A stretch of 64,000 nt of DNA from Omphiscola glabra (GCA_964017045.1 OZ024796.1:24925010-24989009), one strand, 5' to 3'; counted from the first letter of the stretch, positions 46,729-59,442 are shown. Made by a program: numbers and translations. Notes: generated by a model not told the origin, from the letters alone.

Positions 46729-49700
46729 TTTCTAAACCAATAGAATTTCAAATGTTTTCCTTTTTCGAATTCAATAGCTGCTTTGTTTTCTTTGTTTTAT
46801 TAAAAGAATCCACTACCCAAATGAATATTTGGGCTGAGCTAACGAAACAATTTGGACACATTCGACGCCCGAATACAGTTGAAGCTACAACTACTAGATT
46901 GTGGCTGGAAAAAAAATGCTAATTGAGTTAAATTTTCGTAAAATTGAATGATCCAAATTTTGTATTATTCGTAGGCCAGTTACGCGTAGCAAATAATAAT
47001 AATAATAAAAAATAAGAAGAATTTGTAAAAAAAAAATCGCCCAAAATGCAAATTCAAATGCGAAAGAAAAAAGGGTTTGGGGGGGGGGGTTGTGTGGAAT
47101 ACGATTCAAATCGAACAATTATTATTTCAAGGGTTTATTGTTATGTTACAGAAATATGTCAAAACAATTATTATTATTATATTTCTTTTTGCACATATTT
47201 GCTGGCCAACCCCAGTTTAAGTATTTGACGCCGAAACAGGGACATCTAGAATTAGTAAAGGTTTTGGTCTCCTTACAGTTACAGGAGACACGGAAATGTC
47301 TAGAAGTAAAATTTAACGCAAATGACGATTGTGAAAATAATGAGGATATTCCATAATGACGCGAATTCTGTAACAAACACACCAGGGGTGAAAAAGAATA
47401 CATATTTTTTTAAAAACAGTTTTAAATTTACTGATTCGGGAATTTAAAGTTAAAGCTTCACTCCCCCTCCCCCAGCGTCACCACTTTCTTTATGAGCTCT
47501 ATGTATTCAAATCTATGTCACTATGTGACTAGACTCTGACCGCAACTTTATTCATAGTCTCACTAGCGCTCTCTCTCTTTCTCTCTCTCTCATAACCATT
47601 ACTACCCTGCCAGTCTCTCTCTCTCTCTCTCTCTGTTTCATAACCACTGTAACTCTGCAACTATCTTCACATCTATTTTAGGCAGTCATTATATCAGGGG
47701 CTTAACGAAACACACCACAAGTACGCAAACATAAAAGACCAAAGTATACACAGTACGGCCAGAGATATATTTTGACATGCGTCTTGTTATCTACGTTCAC
47801 ATTATATAGGCTATACACAAGAACATGTAGCCTGTAGGTTAAAATCTTACCTTGTATAAAAATGTCCAAGCCAACACGGAGATGTCTGTAGTGTTGTCAA
47901 TTTCTGAACACGCGCACACCTCCCTTAACTTCCCTTATTTTGAAATGTCAACACATTCCTCACAAACACAAGTCAATTGTTTAAGACTTCCTTCCTTTTT
48001 TTTTTTTTTTTTTTTTTGACACCCGCACTTTTTACGGCAGGGGATTCATTTTTTTTTTTTTAAATTAAAAAGAACAACAACAACTTGTTCAATAAAACAA
48101 TCTTAGCTGTGACTGTGGGGAAAAAAAAAGAAAAGTATATTTTGTTTTCCCCCCAAGTAACACAGCACGGCTAACAGATCCCCCCATAAAAAAACTGCAC
48201 ACACAGGAAGGGAATGTCGTCTGTTGCTGCACTAGTCACAGTCCAACAATGATCGGCCTGCCTTCAACCCCCACCTCCCCCCCCCCCCCCACTCCCTCAA
48301 TACCAACACCGCTCAGGTATTTGATGACAGAGGAGAAGGTGGTTGCGGAAGGGGGGAGGAGTTGGAGGTGGGGGGGGGGACAGGTGAAAGGAAAGTAGGA
48401 GTGGGTAGGGGTGGTACAAGAAAGGTCGAACCGCAAGGATTGAACGTGTGACCTCTTGAAAGGAATTATATTTTCATCACCGTATGAACTGACACCTCTT
48501 CGGGGGTGAAACATGTCGGTGGTGTATCATTGGCCGAAGCATGCTTGGTTCCTAAAAATATATTTATTTATTATTTTATTTATTAAATTATTATTTATTT
48601 ATTTTTTTATAAAAAGGAAGAAATAAATTGTTATATTTTGAAGAGTTTGACTGTATTTATCTATTATATTATTTGTGTGTCTTGGCAAAAGTTAATATCA
48701 AAATGAAGAAAACGTTTTTTTAAATTTATTTTTCGGGATTTTCAATAATATGTATACTATACTCATTGATGTTTATTTGTATTAATTTATGCTCAAAATA
48801 AATAATATTTTTAAACATTTATTTCAGAATCAGATTCCCAACATTTTTTTTTTATCAATGGACCAAGAAATATTCTATTTGGGCTTGTTGCCATAGCAAT
48901 TCATACCATAAAAATAATTCGATTAAGTCATAGCATCGTCCTATCCAGCCTAAACAAACATTTTAAATTTGTTAAATTGATAAATTTTTAACAGTTGATT
49001 ACATGCACATGCAAGTAGCCTGAGATTCAGACAGCACTATTAGGTATTTAAAAGAACATTTTCAAAATAAAATATGCTGAAATTAGTTAAGAGACCAGAT
49101 AACAGATTTCCCGATATAATTTTTTTTTTTACCGGCATAATTTTTTACGCTTGTCTGAAAGAATTGCACCTTAATCCAATAGTTAAACAGAACTTATAAT
49201 ATATCTCTCTATTTATTTCTTATTCCGAAATTCCTTTAGTGGTATTAGAGTCGACCTGCTCCTAATTTTGATAAACCTCGTCCTATTTTAATTTTTAAAA
49301 AAATAAAAATCAGCGCGGACCTTTTACCTACTTGTGGATTGGGTTAAACTCAACCGATCTACGTACCGGCGATGCGTGTGTCATCCATGATCCTTGAACG
49401 TAGAGTAATTTTTTTTTTTTTAAACATATGGGCCGCTTTCATCTGAAACCACATTCCAGGCCGATACGATCTGGGTATTGTGTATTAGTAGCAGCACATA
49501 CGTACAAAGTGAGGGCGGGTCGGGCTACTGGGTGGGGTGTGTGTGTGTGTGTGTGTGGATGGGGGTGGCCAACTTATAGGTGTGGGCCAATTTGCCCAAT
49601 TCCACCCAGGAGTGAAATTAAATTGGAATGTGTTAGAGAACAGGGGGCTTTGAACTGATTCACCATTTGGCCTTACTATCAACGTCGTACGCTCGTGCAA

Positions 49701-49876
49701 TGAAAGGAGAGCCTTAATGGGACGGGGCGCCTTTTCAATGACAAGATCCCATGCAGGTGCGCAATACTGTCAACACCACAAAAAATAGCGTATTTGAGAT
49801 TAGTGCCGTCCGGGACAGGCCAAGATTTTCGTTGCCCCCGGCATAAAAAAACAGCAACAACCAACAAACACAAGGC
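46729..49876. other. Unassigned region of 3.1 kb
   Basis: AT-rich, with AAT repeat near 46994-47008, G-run near 47080, CT microsatellites (47566-47632), T-runs near 47998-48018, C-run near 48279-48291 and a GT repeat near 49538-49556. Short open frames have no recognised domain. Confidence 0.5.
48489..48520 (+). other. Hammerhead-like / Penelope-tail-like motif
   Basis: CTGACACCTC-loop-GGGGTGAAACATGTCGG: a short stem (CACC/GGTG) followed by GAAAC and then ATGTCGG. The following bases include GAAGCATGCTTGGTTC and an AT-rich tail to about 48610, as at the 3' end of a retroelement. The first core box is imperfect. Confidence 0.3.
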
Positions 49877-51715
49877 AACGAAGGATGCTAGCCCCAGCAT
49901 GGTTCATACACAAGTCAATGAAGGATGCTAGCCCCAGCATGGTTCATACACAAGTCAATGAAGGATGCTAGCCCCAGCATGGTTCATACACAAGGCAATG
50001 AAGGATGCTAGCCCCAGCATGGTTCATACACAAGGCAATGAAGGATGCTAGCCCCAGCATGGTTCATACACAAGGCAATGAAGGATGCTAGCCCCAGCAT
50101 GGTTCATACACAAGGCAATGAAAGATGCTAGCCCCAGCATGGTTCATACACAAGGCAATGAAGGATGCTAGCCCCAGCATGGTTCATACACAAGGCAATG
50201 AAGGATGCTAGCCACAGCATGGTTCATACACAAGGCAATGGAGGATGCTAGCCCCAGCATAGTTCATACACAAGGCAATGAAGGATGCTAGCCCCAGCAT
50301 GGTTCATAGACAAGGCAATGAAGGATGCTAGCCCCAGCATGGTTCATACACAAGTCAATGAAGGATGCTAGCCCCAGCAATGTTTATACACAAGGCAATG
50401 AAGGATGCTAGCCCCAGCATGGTTCATACACAAGGCAATGAAGGATGCTAGCCCCAGCATTGTTCATACACAAGGCAATGAAGGATGCTAGCCCCAGCAT
50501 GGTTCATACACAAGGCAATGAAGGATGCTAGCCCCAGCATTGTTCATACACAAGGCAATGAAGGATGCTAGCCCCAGCATGGTTCATACACAAGTCAATG
50601 AAGGATGCTAGCCCCAGCATGGTTCATACACAAGGCAATGAAGGATGCTAGCCCCAGCATGGTTCATACACAAGGCAATGAAGGATGCTAGCCCCAGCAT
50701 GGTTCATACACAAGTCAATGAAGGATGCTAGCCCCAGCATGGTTCATACACAAGGCAATGAAGGATGCTATCCACAGCATGGTTCATACACAAGGCAATG
50801 AAGGATGCTAGCCCCAGCATGGTTCATACACAAGTCAATGAAGGATGCTAGCCCCAGCATGGTTCACAAACAAGGCAATGAAGGATGCTAGTCCCAGCAT
50901 GGTTCACAAACAAGGCAATGAAGAATGCTAGCCCCAGCATGGTTCACAAACAAGTCAATGAAGGATGCTAGCCCCAGCATGGTTCACAAACAAGGCAATG
51001 AAGGATGCTAGTCCCAGCATGGTTCACAAACAAGACCATGAAGGATGCTAGTCCCAGCATGGTTCACACACCAGTCAAATACAGATGCTAGTCCCAGCAT
51101 GATCCACAAACAAGTCAATGAAGGATGCTAATCAATGCCATGATTCACACACAAGTCAATGAAAGATGCTAGTCCCATCATGGTTCACACACACGCCAAT
51201 GAAGGATGATATTATATATGGTCCAAGCAGGGTTCACACACCAGTCAAATACAGATGCTAGTCCCAGCATGATCCACAAACAAGTCAATGAAGGTTGCTA
51301 ATCACTGCCATGATTCACACACAAGTCAATGAAAGATGCTAGTCCTATCATGGTTCACACACACACGCCAATGAAGGATGCTATTACATATAGTCCAAGC
51401 AGGGTTCACACACAATGCAATGAAGGGTGCTAGTTCCAGCATGGTTCACACACAAGTCAATGAAAGATGCTAATCCCATCATGGTTCACACACACGCCAA
51501 TGAAGTATGCTATTACATATAGTCCAAGCAGGGTTCACACACAATGCAATGAAGGGTGCTAGTTCCAGCATGGTTCACACACAATGCAATGAAGGGTGCT
51601 AGTTCCAGCATGGTTCACACACAATGCAATAAAGGGTGCTAGTTCCAGCATGGTTCACACACAATGCAATGAAGTGTGCTAGTTCCAGCATGGTTCACAC
51701 ACACGTCAACGAAGG
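49877..51715. repeat. Large 40-bp tandem array with hairpin core, ~30 good units plus diverged tail
   Basis: The unit contains GAAGGATGCTAGCCCCAGCA and TGGTTCATACACAAGGCAAT. ATGCT and AGCAT pair around a 6-base loop. Units to about 51060 are nearly identical; afterwards they diverge (GGTTCACACACA, GTCCAAGCAGGG) and fall into larger composite units of about 160-200 bp. The right part is therefore the older edge. Confidence 0.97.
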
Positions 51716-51779
51716 ATGCAACCGATAAGAAAAAAGACAGGGAGACACATGTTGAGACAACTTGAGAATGAATGACGAT

Positions 51780-52085
51780 ACACATACATTCACTTCTGCC
51801 ATATACACTTTTTACCAATTACACATACATTCACTTCTGCCATATACACTTTTTACCAATTACAGATACATTCACTTCTGCCATATACACCTTTTACCAA
51901 TTACACATACATTTATTTCTTTCATATACACATTTTCACCAATCACACATACACTTACCTCCGCCACACACACATTTTCACCAATCACACATACACTTAC
52001 CTCCGCCACACACACATTTTCACCAATCACACATACACTTACCTCCGCCACACGCACATTTTCACCAATCACACATACACTTACA
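51780..52085. repeat. Minisatellite, 41-bp unit x ~7
   Basis: The unit contains TTCACTTCTGCCATATACAC and TTTACCAATTACACATACA; the later units read CTTACCTCCGCCACACACAC. Confidence 0.95.
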
Positions 52086-52213
52086 CCAGCATTATGCAGA
52101 GCCTTCGCGGGTGCACTGCTACCTCTGCATCTGCAGGGGTTCTCAAATATTTAAGGCACCCAAAATTGCGATGTACACAAATATTTTAAGTATCACATTT
52201 GAATGCAGGGGGC

Positions 52214-52351
52214 CAGCGGCATAGCTAATATTTTTTGCCCCCCCCCCCCCCCCAACAAAAATGCCGCTCCTCCATCAATAGATGTAATAAGAGATAATAA
52301 GAATCGGTCGAAGTGAACTCCCCCACTTTGCCCCACCTTTCTACGCCAGTG
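52214..52351. mobile_element. hAT MITE, same TIR type as 29641-29809
   Basis: Left end CAGCGGCATAGCTAA; right end read inward CACTGGCGTAG. A C-run of about 16 lies inside. Flanks CAGGGGGC and TAGGGGGG agree at six of eight positions. Confidence 0.5.
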
Positions 52352-52952
52352 TAGGGGGGCACAAAACCAAGAAGTTGCAGGGGTCCTCCAGAAATCACGA
52401 GATAGAATAAATGCACGGACATTTAAGACACAATGAGTCAAAGGACGTTGAGTAATAACATTTTTAAAAAGGAAAGAAAAACAAACGCATGCACACTAAA
52501 ACATACCTACTTCAAAGACCTAAAAAATACATCTGTTATAAACCACACGGGTGAGACCGATTCCCATGGATCCACCAAAAGTCATGTCTAGGCCGCAGTC
52601 GTGTGGCAGGGACGTGTGGAGCTCAGACCCATCAATGTCACAGGGCCATGGATATCAATAATCATTCATCATTCCTACTGACAGGAGCCACCGTCACTTC
52701 ATCTTTATTAGTGGACGGTCTCAATGGTGCACTTGTTTTTTTTGGGTGTGTCGAGACGAGTTAGAGCGCTTAATGGCCAAATACGTAGAAACAGCCGTCA
52801 ACTAATGAACGATGGGCGAGTAGTCCTCTCACGAAAACAAGATTCGGAATCGAATGATGTGAAGGGGTGCTTCTTTCAGAACATTTCCTTCTTGGGTTTT
52901 TTTTTTTTTTTTGGGGGGGGGGGGTAATTTTCGGGTGTGCAGTGCCAGTAGA
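52352..52952. other. Unassigned
   Basis: T-run passing into a G-run at about 52897-52923. No gene recognised. Confidence 0.5.
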
Positions 52953-53146
52953 CAGGGTGGTATCTAATGGGGGCATAAGTGGGGGGGGGGGGGCGTCTAT
53001 AACCGGGCGTTTATAACCGGGCGCCAGACTAGGGTGGCAGCAAAATGGTATTTAATGGATGAAAATAATGAGTTTCAGAATTGAGGGTTGGGGGAGGAAA
53101 ATATGAATCTTGTCCCCTGGCGCCAAACACTCTAGCTACACCACTG
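52953..53146. mobile_element. Probable hAT MITE
   Basis: Right end read inward CAGTGGTGTAGCTAGAG is a good member of the same TIR type. The left end, CAGGGTGGTATC, is less certain. Flanks CCAGTAGA and CCAGTGTC agree at five of eight. GGCGCC and CCGGGCG motifs and a G-run lie inside. Confidence 0.45.
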
Positions 53147-55061
53147 CCAGTGTCGAAGAAAGTGGGGGGGGGGGGGGGGGCAGATGGCTTGATACGCCCA
53201 GATGTCCGTTTTTCTTTATATGGAGGGGCGTCATTTTCGGACAACTGCAGACTTTCTATCGTAACAAGTCAGAACGGCAAAAATTATTTGTGATTATTCC
53301 AAAATCAACAAGTGCATTTTGTAGTATACACAAATTAAATGTTTTTATTAGATGAGGGAAAGGTATTGTTTAAGCGTCGGGGTAGACATTATTGCGCCCA
53401 GTGCTATCCATAAACTGAAATCACTCCGGTTGTGGCACGCCCCCAGCTTAGATTCAATCCCATAATGTCCCAATGATTGATGCCCGGGAAGGGGTTAGCA
53501 GAAATAAATGGCGCTGAAGGCTCTCGTGCAAAAGCAGGGATCCTCTTAGAACATTTTTGATAATTTCAAAACGCAGGAGGGCATTTGGTACACGCACGAA
53601 TTCAGCATTTGAATCCAGCCGTTCACCAGGGGAACAATGCGCGAGAAAGACGCATTCTTAAAAAAAGTCACGTGTGTCAACATTAAAAGTTAGCACCAAA
53701 GAATAATAGATTTTAAAAAAAAAACAACAACATCATTTACAGGCGCTTCTCAAACATATGTATTTAAAAGAATTGCTTTTAAATATACGGCTTTAATGTT
53801 ATTTCATTGTAGTGTAACTGTGACGTATTTCTTTTTTAGAGGTGGAATGGTTATCGGCCAGTATTGTTTTTAAAAGATGAAATGTTTGGAGAGTTACCGG
53901 TAAGGGAAGGAGGCTGCGCTAGTTTAAACGTGACAAGAAAGATCACCCATGTTTTTAATGCCTTGAAAAACAAATTGCAGTTACCTCCCGTTTGAGGTAT
54001 TGCCACACAAAAAAAAATTATTTAGATAGCTGTCTTTATGTTCATGAACTTCTTTAACGAGTTGTAAACAAATAGATTATTTCTATTTTCCAAATCCAAA
54101 ACTTTGTTTTGATTAATGATTAATTATTTTATATGCTTCAAACAATATGACAAACATAAATAAATAAAACTCTGTAAAACGCTATCATTTGAGGTTGTCT
54201 TTAGTTTAGAGCGATTTATTAAAGGCAATAACCAATGGATACAAGTTGTATGAGGAATTAGGTGAAATACCTATACAAATAAATAAAATGAGACAAATTA
54301 ATGAAGAAACATTTCTTTCTTTGTCGCTAACACCAGAAGTTGTAAAAATGGTTCAGACACAAAAAGAAAAAAAAAATTAGGGTGGGGTTGGGGGTAAGGG
54401 GGGTATCGAGGGGGGGGTGAGGCGAGGTTACATCCTAAACGTTGCGTACAGTTTCATTTAATTATATAATTTTCTGTAGAAACAGAAAAAGGACAACGCC
54501 CATTCAGCTCTCGTTCTGGATACGTCACTGCATATTATGTAACAAAAACATACATATAAAATATTTTCTTATACATTGGCCAAACATTGTCCAACCATAT
54601 TGGCATGGTTGTTGTGATCATTGGAATATAAAATAAAACATAAATCGACAAAACACACCACCATTCAGCTAAGACACCCCAACAATCACAGGCTCGTGGC
54701 CAGGCATTCAGATCCACAAATTAACTTTACCACATCACCACCGGTCAGCATAATGTTAAGGTTTTCTCTTAAATAACATTAGCAGCAACAAATACCTTTT
54801 GCAAATAAACTAAAATTGACAAACGTTTTAATTTAGCAAATGGATACAATTTTTAAAATTAAAAATAATTTAATTAATTATGTAATCAATAAAGAGTAGT
54901 TGAATAACATAACAAATAAATTATGTGGTAATTGGTAAGAAAGAAACATGAAAGAAAAAAAAATAGACTGATTTGGGTTGAACAAGAACAATATACAATA
55001 AGAATTCTCTAAACAAATAGGTCATCAGAACAGTAAATGTATACACACCTGGAAAATGCTA
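53147..55061. other. Unassigned, AT-rich
   Basis: A G-run near 53165-53180, then AT-rich sequence. No gene recognised in either strand. Confidence 0.5.
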
Positions 55062-55500
55062 TGAAATCTGACAGATAATTAACAGCTGACGGGACTGTGC
55101 TCACTGAGAATTACCACTTGACAGGAAATATGCTAACTAAAATTATCCCTTGACAGGGATTATGCTAACTGAGAATTACCAGTTGACAGGGATTGAGCTC
55201 ACTGAGAATTAACACGTGACGGGGATTGTACTCACGGAGAATTTAAAAGTGACAGGGTTTGTACTTACCGAGAATCTACAAGTGACAGGAATTGCGCTCA
55301 CTAACAATTAACAGCTGACAGGGATTGGGATAACCAAGAATTAACAATTGACAGGGATTGTACTCACTGAGAATCACCAGCTGACAGGGAGTGTGCTCAC
55401 TGAGAATCACCAGCTGACAGGGATTGTGCTCGCGGAGAATTATTAAGTGACAGGGATTGTGCTCGCGAGAATTAATAAGTTACAGGGATTGTGGTTTTGG
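55062..55500. repeat. Minisatellite, ~33-bp unit x ~12
   Basis: The unit contains TGACAGGGATTGTGCTCACT and GAGAATTACCAG; it is quite diverged between copies. Confidence 0.9.
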
Positions 55501-55622
55501 ATTCCTTAACTTAAGGACGTTTCGCTCGTCCTTTTGATATCAAAATTATATACACTATTCTTTATTTTTAAAGCCATCCACTTGTGGGCAATTTCCAGAC
55601 TCCGAGTTGTGTCTGTGTGAGT

Positions 55623-55681
<59 letters not shown>

Positions 55682-55690
55682 GGGGGGGGG
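55623..55690. repeat. Very long T-run joined to a G-run
   Basis: About 58 T followed by 10 G. The exact length is likely to be unreliable in assembly. Confidence 0.95.
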
Positions 55691-57238
55691 ATCATTAGGT
55701 GGAAAGGAAGTTTCAGGGTGACATTTACAATATATATATATAGATATATAAAAGATTCCACGATGTTGCAATTTTCCTCGAGGATATTTGAAAAAAAAAA
55801 GTGAAAAATGACACAGGTCGGAAATTTCTGGTTTATAAGCTTTGATAACTGTTTTAAACAAAATTTTCTGTAAAAAATGGGAAATGTTTGGAATACTAAG
55901 GGTCCCCAATGAACACGAGGGTGAGTTGAGTTCGGGTTGCTATGTTTAATTTAAATAAGATACGTCTATCAAAGTTTTTCTGTCGTGGGTTTTTTAGATT
56001 TTAAAAAAAATGTAGTTACTAGAATTATGATGTAACAGAATTAGTAACATAATTTCTCAGTAAGAATACAAGGTAGCTGTCTATGGCAATAACTCGATTC
56101 GAAATCAGTTTTACTCTTTTTCGAACTAAAGAAGTGTTGAGCTTTTGAGAAAAGTGTTTGCATTTAATTTAAAAAAATGAAATAAATGAGAATGCAGAGT
56201 GTTTCAATGGTCATCTCATCTAATGAGAACATACAATGTTAGTAGCATTGTAATGAGGGGGGCTTGATAACATTAGAGAAATTAACTTAAATTCAATTGC
56301 AACACATTCAAAACTGAGAGACAAAAAAACTTAGAGAACTGTTCACGTTGCAATAAATAAGTTCATACATACAATGGAATAAAAACATAAATAAATAAAG
56401 GAGTAAATTAAAACTAATGTGAATATAACCACAGATGAAAAACACTTCATGAATATTTCGAGAATCCCCGATACAACAGTTGATTGTTTGAGCTGTCCAT
56501 TGCGCATCAGGTGGCACCCATGAGCCACCTACTGGGTCTTGTAGCGCATCCGGAATTATTACTATTATTTTTTTAAAAACAATTATTTTTAAAGCTGTAT
56601 TGAACTGTAAAAAGTATACCAGAACAAGATATGGGAAATCTTGAAATATAGTGCAAGACAAAAGAGAAAAACAAAAACTTAAAAGAAGTTTGTCTCAAAA
56701 ATCGAAAAGGGATTCTTAAAAATCTTTTTCTCTTTCGTTTTATTTTATTCCACGAAGGCTTTCTGCCAATGCATCCGTGATAATTTTCTCTAAATTTCAA
56801 GCTTACCCCAACTCTGTTTCTTAGTATGCCCCTAAAAAATCCCTTGAGCGAAGTCTCCACAATAATATGATCCCAAAAATATATCGATATTATTATTATT
56901 ATCTTTTTTTTTATATTTTATGCAAATTATTTTAAAAAGTCCATTTTACCGTCTATTATTGTTTATTGTACACAAAATAATGTCACACTCAATGTAACTG
57001 CTGTTAAGCAGAGAGCCACTGTTAACTCTTTACACAAACTTCTAAAATTTTAAGCTTAATTTATCATTAATGTTACTTGAAGGTGTCACGTGACAGCCAG
57101 CCGTTTATCACCCTGGAAGTTGAACGATAAAAAAAGTGAGAGCTGTGATCCTTGCACCTTCATTTCTTACACCCGATCACAGGAACTTCTATTTGATTTT
57201 CCTATTTTAGAAGCACATACTTAATCTTAAAACTTAAG
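55691..57238. other. Unassigned, AT-rich
   Basis: No repeats of note and no recognised gene. A 117-codon minus frame (56308-56661) has hydrophobic stretches but no family resemblance. Confidence 0.4.
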
Positions 57239-57246
57239 CCCTATGG

Positions 57247-57759
57247 CAGTGGTCGGCAAACTCATTAGTCAAAAGTGGTCGGAAAACTCATTAGTCAAAA
57301 GTGGTCGGAAAACTCATTAGTCAAAAGTGGTCGACAAACTCATTAGTCAAAAGTGGTCGGAAAACTCATTAGTCAAAAGTGGTCGGAAAACTCATTAGTC
57401 AAAAGTGGTCGGCAAACTCATTAGTCAAAAGTGGTCGGCACATTAGTCAAAAGTGGTCGGCAAACTCATTAGTCAAAAGTGGCCGGAAAACTCATTAGTC
57501 AAAAGTGGTCGGAAAACTCATTAGTCAAAAGTGGTCGGCAAACTCATTAGTCAAAAGTGGTCGGCAAACTCATTAGTCAAAAGAGCAAAAAATCAGCAGC
57601 AGGACGATTAAAAAATGTCCGAGAGCCAAATTTCTTTTCAAGAACCTGTCACGACCCATACTTTTCGGAGTCAAATCCGATTTGTGTCCGACTGGACGAG
57701 CGGCACTCAGGTCACTAAAAGCCGCATGCGGCTCGCGAGCCGCGATTTGTCGACCACTG
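57247..57759. mobile_element. hAT MITE carrying an internal minisatellite
   Basis: Left end CAGTGGTCGGCAAACT; right end read inward CAGTGGTCGACAAATC. Flanks CCCTATGG (57239-57246) and CCCTACGG (57760-57767) agree at seven of eight. From the left TIR onward, a ~26-bp unit containing GTGGTCGG and AAACTCATTAGTCAAAA repeats about 13 times to 57590, so the TIR sequence itself has been amplified. The remaining right part has GCCGCATGCGGC and CTCGCGAG palindromes. Confidence 0.85.
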
Positions 57760-57944
57760 CCCTACGGCTTGCAAATTTTTAAAGAACCGAATTGAATTTA
57801 AAAAAAAAAATTAAATAATGACATTGTGCTGTCGACCGACATTCTTTGATTGTGTCTATAAGAAAATTTAAGGGACTTGTGAAGCAAATGAATTCAGAAT
57901 GAAAGGAAATTCAGTCCCAAGGGGCTTTTAAAAACTTTTATACA

Positions 57945-58105
57945 ACTGCTCGAGTGGTCGTACACCTGCCCGAGTGGCCGTACACCTGCCCGAGTGGTCA
58001 TATAACACATGCCCGTGTGGTTATATAACCGCTCTCGTGGCCATACAACTGCCCGTGTGGTCGTGCGCCTGCCCGTGTGGTTATACAACCGCCCGCGTGG
58101 TTGGC
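57945..58105. repeat. Minisatellite, ~18-20-bp unit x ~8
   Basis: Units of the form CTGCCCGAGTGGTCGTACAC and CCGCCCGTGTGGTTATACAA. Confidence 0.9.
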
Positions 58106-58279
58106 CGCATCCATGTGTCATCCGTCAATGTGTCTGTCGACGAAGGCCTGGGGAGGACAAGAGTTAAATATAACAAAACAAATACAAAAAAAATATCAAA
58201 AACTACGGTGACAAGTTCTTAACGATCCTCGAAAAATGTTGAGAGTGTCAATGACGCCCAAGAACAACTTGGCGAACTG

Positions 58280-58572
58280 GTAACACTATTCAATTGTGCT
58301 AATAAACCGGTAGCACTATTAAAATTGTGTTAATAAACCGGTAGCACTCTTAAATTATGGTAATAAACCGGTAGCACTATTAAAATTGTGGTAATAAACC
58401 GGTAGCACTATTAAAATTGTGCTAATAAACCGGTAGCACTATTAAAATTGTGGTAATAAACCGGTAGCACTATTAAAATTGTGCTAATAAACCAGTAGCA
58501 CTCTTAAATTATGGTAATAAACCGGTAGCACTATTAAAATTATGGTAATAAACCGGTAGCACTCTTAAAATG
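58280..58572. repeat. Minisatellite, ~31-bp unit x ~9
   Basis: The unit contains AATAAACCGGTAGCACTATT and AAAATTGTGCT. Confidence 0.95.
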
Positions 58573-58654
58573 ACCAATTATGTTGGATGACCCCAAATAT
58601 AACACACATTATATAGTTTTAGTTTTTCTTGTTACTAATTAAATTGCCATCCTG

Positions 58655-59442
58655 CCATTAAGCATGTATAAAGTATAGATCCCGCCTAGCTGTATAAAGT
58701 ATAGATCCCGACTAGCTGTATAAAGTATAGATCCCGCCTAGCTGTATAAAGTATAGATCCCGACTAGCTGTATAAAGTATAGATCCCGCCTAGCTGTAGA
58801 AAGTATAGATCCCGCCTAGCTGTATAAAGTATAGATCCCGCCTAGCTGTATAAAGTATAGATCCCGCCTAGCTGTATAAAGTATAGATCCCGCCTAGCTG
58901 TATAAAGTATAGATCCCGCCTAGCTGTATAAAGTATAGATCCCGCCTAGCTGTAGAAAGTATAGATCCCGCCTAGCTGTATAAAGTATAGATCCCGCCTA
59001 GCTGTATAAAGTATAGATCCCGCCTAGCTGTATAAAGTATAGATCCCGCCTAGCTGTATAAAGTATAGATCCCGCCTAGCTGTATAAAGTATAGATCCCG
59101 CCTAGCTGTATAAAGTATAGATCCCGCCTAGCTGTATAAAGTATAGATCCCGCCTAGCTGTATAAAGTATAGATCCCGCCTAGCTGTATAAAGTATAGAT
59201 CCCGCCTAGCTGTAGAAAGTATAGATCCCGCCTAGCTGTAGAAAGTATAGATCCCGCCTAGCTGTATAAAGTATAGATCCCGCCTAGCTGTATAAAGTAT
59301 AGATCCCGCCTAGCTGTATAAAGTATAGATCCCGCCTAGCTGTATAAAGCATAGATCCCGCCTAGCTGTATAAAGCATAGATCCCGCCTAGCTGTATAAA
59401 GCATAGATCCCGCCTAGCTGTATAAAGCATAGATCCCGCCTA
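58655..59442. repeat. Minisatellite, 26-bp unit x ~30
   Basis: The unit contains GTATAAAGTATAGATCCCGC and CTAGCT. Most units are identical. The first few alternate CGACTAGC/CGCCTAGC, and the last four have AAAGCATAG, showing edge-specific variants. Confidence 0.98.

Noticed and set aside
49877..51715. CRISPR-like repeat/spacer look (hairpin core with regular spacing)
   Set aside because: Spacers are identical, there are no cas genes, and the context is animal DNA; it is a plain 40-bp minisatellite.
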